Below, one piece after another: positions 58,297-64,000 of a DNA stretch of 64,000 nucleotides. The DNA is taken from contig JAMFTG010001448.1 of NCBI GenBank assembly GCA_023974075.1, forward strand, positions 62,001 through 126,000, written 5' to 3'. The translations under genes and the position numbers were made by a program. The notes beneath the pieces were generated by a model. It saw nothing but the letters and a program-made list of their open reading frames with translations, did not search any database and had not been told where the DNA came from. Source of the stretch: Chaenocephalus aceratus (taxonomy: Eukaryota; Chordata; Actinopteri; Perciformes; Channichthyidae). How positions within the stretch are numbered: position 1 is the first letter of the stretch; each line of letters opens with the position of its first letter.

Positions 58297-59843
58297 AAGT
58301 GTTATACTGAGTTGTGTTTCTCTCTCTATCTCCAACACACTGACAACACAACGCTTTGTTGGGTTTAACACCTCTCTCTGCCCTGGCTCTCACTTTGTAA
58401 ACAACATACAGTTTGTGTCAGAGCCAAGGAAGGTGTCGCACATTTAGTGGAGCTGTGGTGATATCCTGGGATCAGGTATTAGGCAAGAGAGAGAGTGATA
58501 CACTTTGATTTGACTTACGTACTCTTATGCGTTCTTGGAGAGTGCATCAGAGCGTCACAGAGGAAGCTCTAAGAAAGGCACATCAAGAAGAGGCTAACAA
58601 ACCTGGCTAGACCTATAGACCTTTTCAAATCCCCTGATCAACATCCTATCAGCTTTCAGTTGGTCCTCAGGTTCAGTCTGCGCTTCATCTGTTGAGCAGA
58701 ACCGCATTTTGCCCGTTTTTCCTTGGCTCCAAAAACAATTACCTCAGTTTTATCTTTGTTTATATAGAAATGTATGTATTAGGATAAACCCCTTGAGATG
58801 CACCATCTCGTTTTTAAGAGGGTCCCGACAAAAGCAACATACATGAACAAAATAACAGAAAGCAAAGCATGACAAACAAGGACAAACCACGTACAGTCTG
58901 TTAAGTACAATTCATGAAGTAATACATACAGACAGTAATGTCTAATAGATCCGTTTCATCATCAATAACAAGAGCAGAGCAGCTGAAAGTGAGATGATAA
59001 TGCTTAAACATACCCAACGATGCAAGGGATCTAATTGTAGCAGGTATAAGAAATTAAAATCAATGTTTAATGATGTAATATAGTTTAAACATACAGTAAT
59101 TTTATAACTGTTTTATTTTGAAAACATTTCCGGTTAGCATTTGCTTGTGGTTAAAGTTTATTTTGAAAAGCTATTCCGGAAAAGATCTCCGAAGGGCCAA
59201 CAGTAAGCTTGACTTCTGGTTTTCTGTAAAACACGATTACAGCCGTTAAAAAGACTCCATTGTCTCTTACTTTTTAAGCTTCTCTCCTGGGACGCGGGAA
59301 CAACGAACACAGCTACAGTAATACAGGTTAAGTAACAGTCTGTTGGGGCTTTAAACATGAACGCTCTTCCGCCAATACTTTTTTTTACAGAGGGGAGTGG
59401 ACAGAGGAATAAATCTGGACAGAGTGTCTAACTTGATAATTAGACGAGTAAGAGACAAAATACGGCTTTAAATAAGGGTTTAATTGAAGAAAGTGCTGAC
59501 ACATACAGTAATTGATTTGTTCAATGCACTTCCTCAGTGTTTGAATTGGAGCATAGTCTCCTGTTGAAATGGTTAAGTAAATGTGTGTGTCATCCAGTGG
59601 CGTAGCCAGGAATTATTGTGTGGGTGGGCCTGGAGAAATGTAGGTGGGCCAGGGGGAGACATATTAAGCGTGGGGTCTGAGCTGAAACTTCATTAATGAT
59701 TTTTAATGCACTAATAGAACATAAGCATAAATTAGCAGTGAAAACAAAAAACATAGGCACGGCGGCCTCAGAATGTGTGTAGAACTGACATCCACATAGG
59801 GATGGCTGGTTAAGGCTTTAACGGTACTACTACTTTTATCGAT

Positions 59844-60814
59844 AGCGCTTATGCTCCAGGTTCAGTACCAACCACATCATAAAGTACGCGGACGATACAG
59901 CAGTGGTGGGACTCATCAGGGACAACAACGAACAGGCCTACAGGGAGGAGGTGAAACATCTGACAGACTGCTGTAACACCAACAACCTGATCCTGAATGT
60001 CGATAAAACAAAAGAGATCATTGTCGACTTCAGGAACAAAAAGCACTGTCACCCACCACTCCACATCAACGGCACAGCAGTGAAGACTACAGACAGCACC
60101 AAGTTCCTGGGGGTGCATATCACAAGCAGTCTGACCTGGTCCACTCACACTACATCACTATTTAAGAAGGCACAGCAGCGCCTACACTTCCTGCACAGCT
60201 CCCCCTCCCATCCTCACCACGTTCTACAGAGGAACCATAGAGAGCGTGCTGACCAGCGGCATCTCCATCTGGTCGAGAGACTGCAACGCCAAAGACTGGA
60301 AGTCTCTGCAGAGAGTGGTCAGGACAGCAGAGAAGATCATCGGAGTTTCTCTCCCTCCCATCAGAGACACCGCTCAGAAACGCTGCCTGACAAAAGCCCA
60401 GAACATTTTTAAAGCCCCCACTCGTCCTCACATGATCTGTTCTCCCTGCTGCCCTCCGGCAAGAGGTTCCGCAGCATTAAGAGCAGAACAGCAGATTCTG
60501 TAATGGCTTTTTCCCCCATGCCATCAGACTGCTGAACAGCAAGCAGACCAGTAACACAGAGATTACATTACGCTGTGTAAAGGGCACATATTTGTTATAT
60601 AGTATGTCTATTTTATTTATATGTATAGTAAGTCTTTATATTTTAAACACACACTTTATCTTTAATTTTATCAGCACCACGTCACTATTATTTATTTATA
60701 TGTACAATTTTAGCAAGTTGTTATATTGTCCTGTTCCTGTAAGCCAGTACAACGACATGTCGTTTTAATAGTACACTCTGTGTCTCGTTGAAATGACAAT
60801 AAAGTATGTCTGTC
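59844..60814 (+). mobile_element. 5'-truncated L2/Rex1-like LINE (unit C)
   Basis: Duplicate of 26217-27193, flanked by TTATCGAT. Confidence 0.85.
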
Positions 60815-61079
60815 TTATCGATCCGGTCCTTTAACATTACTTTTATCGGTTATTTTGGAGAAAAAAACAAGGTAAACTAACTAAACAAATTGTGAACAAA
60901 ACTAACATTGCTTTTTATTTAAATTAAATACATAATATTTCACATAAAAAGAAACAACAATGTTTTAACAAATCCTATTAAATAATGTGATGACAGAACT
61001 GTAAACAGAATAGCTGAGACTTTAACAAAATAAATAACTCAGTTACCTCTAATCATTAACCCATGTTTGTATAATGTAG

Positions 61080-61451
61080 TTAACTCCGTGTGTTGCTGCT
61101 AGCATACATAACACCTGACGTGGAAACGTTCCTCGTGGACGGAGCTACAGAGCTGCTAGAAAGACAGTGGAACCCGGTGCATTCCTCCGTCTGGATGTGG
61201 AGCACTTTTGCTAAATGTTTAGACACATTGCTCGTGTTACCGCCCTTAAATGCTAAACTCTTATTCCACTTTTGGTAACGAGTATTGTCCACATCGACAC
61301 GGCTATAGTTTAACCACAGCTCGGAGCGCGTTCTCTCCGCCATCTCCTCCGTGTGTGTGTGTTGCTGCATGTAGCAGCTGCGTGTGTGTAAACTGCCCCG
61401 CCCCCTCGCACACAGACGGGGGATAGATCTCTTAAACGGAGTTGGCGACAC
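61080..61451 (-). pseudogene. BED-finger remnant of hAT transposase (unit C)
   Basis: Same frame as 27459-27830, with GGNTSNVSKHL; Cys positions lost. Confidence 0.6.
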
Positions 61452-62852
61452 TTAAACTGCAATGTAATGTTTGTGTAGCAATAATACATGATACAACATA
61501 TATCGGGGGCACAGGTTGTTTATCCTTGACAGTCGCACAGTGGGCACACACTGAGTGTTTTCAACTATATCCAGAATAAGTTTTGTTGGATCCAGGCTAG
61601 AAACATGTTTATTTCTGCTGTAAAGTTGGGCATTTTAACATGGGGGTCTATGGGAATTGCTCCTTTTTGCATCCATCCCCTGTCGGCCACTAGATGAACT
61701 GCAGTTTGTGGCACTTCCTTCTGGGCTTCCCGGTTCTGCGCTATGAAGCGCTGATTGGCTGTGGGTGGGCCAGACGTGCATGTGGGTGGGCCCAGGCCCA
61801 CCCGGGCCCACCCACAGCTACGCGGCTGGTGTCATCTGCATAGCTTTGGTATCTTATTTAGTTGTTTTTCATTTTCTGAGCCAGTGGTAGCATGTAGACG
61901 TTAAAGAGAAGAGGCCCCAGGATGGAGCCTTGACGTGTCATATTTGTCAACTCAGATGTGTAGTGACCTATAGAAAGCAAACTGCTCTTTATTAGTCACA
62001 TTAATAATTTAATAATCAATTTTCTCTCTGCTGGTAAAGTAATGTGTTTTTTTCTATTTTAAGAGGGATCAGTAAGGTAAGGCTACCGTGACGGTTTGAT
62101 TCAGAAGGAGTTTAATGGATAAGATCCCTGATGTTGAGGTGACCAGAATGTTTATTTCCACTGTGTACAACATGTTATAAGAGACCCACGATCTATCTTT
62201 CTGCAAGGGATAATGTGCAGCCAGGCGGTCTCTATGGGGAAAAGAACACCCAAATCTAGATCCCTCTGCAGGTGGTACTTTAACTATACTTTGATGCTAA
62301 TACTTTTGTACTTTTACTTGTAACATTTTGAATGCAGGACTTTTTATTGTAACCGAGTATTCCTACACTCTGGTACTTTTACTCAAGTACAAGATCTGAA
62401 CTTCTCCCACCTCTGACAATAAATCCTGAGTGGTTACCAAAAAGAAAACCTGCTCTGAAGGTTATTTTCATTTTTCAAATCCTGCACTCGGCTTTGCTTT
62501 CTCCAATATCATTGAAATGCAGCCAGACGCTGCTTCTTTTTTTGGTTTTCGCGAATTTCTTGAATTTTTCCGACGCGCTTGCATTTAAATCCGTCTCCAC
62601 GTCGCTCTGTGCAGCTGGCCTGTACCACTACACCTGCTGTACCCCCCACCCTTCTTTCACATAATGGTATGATCCTAGTGTGTCCTTGCATATGATTGGC
62701 CGCATGGTGGCCCAGCTAAATAAAGACCCGCCCCTGCCTGCAAGGATTCTCAGCAAGAGTAGAAGCGGCTGAAGATTCTGCTCTTCCCAACGGGAGTCTT
62801 CTCTTCTAGCGGCATCTCGTGATCGGCGTGTTGGAGACCTCTGAATTAAAGT

Positions 62853-63015
62853 ATCAAGTCACCTCAAGTCAAAAGGCTCAAGTCCAAGTCAAGTCCCGAG
62901 TCATTGGTGTTCAAGTCCAAGTCGAGTCGCAAGTGTTTTGTGATTTTGTCAAGTCGAGTCTCAAGTCATCAAATTGGTGACTCGAGTCCAAGTCATGTGA
63001 CTCGAGTCCACACCT
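62853..63015. repeat. AAGTC-type minisatellite (unit C)
   Basis: Duplicate of 29232-29394. Confidence 0.65.
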
Positions 63016-63141
63016 CTGGTTTTTACCATGTGTTTGTTCTTAAAAGACATCGTAAACCAAGTTTTTCCTGTCTTTTAAGTAGGATTCAAACCGATTTAGA
63101 ACTGTTTCTGAAAGTCACACCCAGATCAGGTATAGGAACCC

Positions 63142-63755
63142 CATTTTGCCTGCAGATCTGCGTCAGACTCTTTATCCTTCTGTCAAGATGCTAACAACGC
63201 CTGTTTCTCCTGCCGAGGTGTGGAAGCCCCCTGTTCCCCTGCTCCATCGAAGAGGACTCGGCTTCGTTCTGCAATATCTGAGACGCTCCTAACTTCCAAC
63301 CACATGGTCCTGTATGCCTCGGTGGTCCCGCAACAACTTTTGCCCTCCAGAGAGGTTCTTCATCCTCATAGGACTCCCTCTTTCCTTTCTCACTTCCTGC
63401 GTGGTGGTCCAGCAAGTCTGGTCGACCTTCATCCCGTCCTCTACAGCTGCTCCTCCCATCTGGTCCCGCTATCTGCTCCCAGGCCATCCTCCTGATACTT
63501 CCTGCCAGAGAGAACCACAGACTCATCTCTGCAGTGTGCAGGACATGAAACTCAGTCAGATAAAACATCTTGGAGAGTTGAGTGTAGCGTCCGATAGTCA
63601 GGTCAGAGATACTGCTCTAAGAATGGCACACCCAGAAGAGTCTGCAGTGTGAAGAGCATGAAGCTATTTCAAAACAACATGAACACAACACCGGCTAATA
63701 CACGTGTTTAAAAGTAGGCCATTAAAGTGAGTTTCATTAGACGCTCGTTGGTCGG
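63142..63755. other. No recognised gene (unit C)
   Basis: Duplicate of 29521-30134. Its open frames change length relative to unit A, which argues against coding. Confidence 0.45.
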
Positions 63756-64000
63756 CATCAGAGGGTCAAACCTGCAGAGCTCTGCTGCTGCTGTTAACCA
63801 CTTCTTCACAGAAACGCTTCTTCAGTTCTCGGAAAAAGTAAAAATAAATCGGCAGAGATACAAAGAGGAACCACCATGTTGTTAACAGGCATTAAAACTG
63901 GCCATCTTTACATGCTCAACTTCCTCTGTTGTGTTGCTGATGAAGAAGGCCTGCAGTTACCGTCACTCTGAATAACCGAAGAGAAGAAATGCATCAAACA
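63756..64000 (+). other. Start of a second gene-2-type 5' flank
   Basis: Matches 30135-30379, the flank upstream of gene 2. The window ends before any coding exon. Confidence 0.7.

Larger units (their letters stand above)
59595..61828. mobile_element. hAT transposon with 8-bp TSD (unit C)
   Basis: Duplicate of 25968-28207; GTGTCATC on both sides (59587-59594, 61829-61836). Confidence 0.9.
58577..63141 (-). mobile_element. Nested LINE complex (unit C)
   Basis: Duplicate of 24950-29520: the same minus-strand LINE pieces separated by the same insertions. Confidence 0.7.

Overview
This window looks like genomic DNA from a teleost fish, probably a percomorph. The evidence is intron-bearing immunoglobulin-superfamily receptor genes of the kind expanded in teleosts, together with a typical teleost repeat mix: L2/CR1-type LINEs, a DIRS-like tyrosine-recombinase retroelement, hAT elements with 8-bp target duplications, a TTAA-flanked THAP element and a tRNA-derived SINE. 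No bacterial, CRISPR or viral feature was seen.

Layout. Bases 1-7827 are a purine (GA-rich) satellite, followed by a 100-N gap. The same satellite continues in the opposite orientation (CT-rich) to 12575. From 12576 comes unit A: gene A (13159-23583), encoding signal peptide, two Ig domains, a Pro/Thr stalk, a TM segment and a short acidic tail. Its introns are packed with transposons, and a repeat-rich 3' flank follows to about 30.4 kb. A TTAA-bounded element with a P2X7-ballast-like ORF and a convergent THAP ORF (30539-31878) sits directly upstream of gene 2 (31964-40077). Gene 2 is a related Ig receptor whose tail carries three ITIM-type tyrosine motifs. A long-inverted-repeat element (40677-42575) and purine-rich degenerate minisatellite follow. 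At 43708-44865 lies a truncated third copy of the unit start (B, with an orphan signal-peptide exon). It abuts a 2.2-kb CT satellite (44866-47050). Unit C (47051-64000) is a near-identical copy of unit A with gene C (47716-57210). It ends where a second gene-2-type 5' flank begins, so the tandem array probably continues past the window.

How the genes relate. Genes A/C (short tail, no ITIM) and gene 2 (three ITIMs) share exon order, intron phases and a four-cysteine pattern in both Ig domains. They look like one tandemly expanded immune-receptor family. All three carry lesions. The second Ig exon of genes A and 2 has a +1 frame error giving TAG at the same exon offset. Gene C has a 10-bp deletion in that exon which would remove stalk and TM from the frame. 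Gene 2 also has further single-base indels, a lost first ATG and lost introns. Whether these are true pseudogene lesions, alternative soluble forms or assembly indels cannot be settled from sequence alone.

The many long open frames in the satellites and LINEs are not host genes. Domain and family names come from motif recognition by eye; no database search was run.
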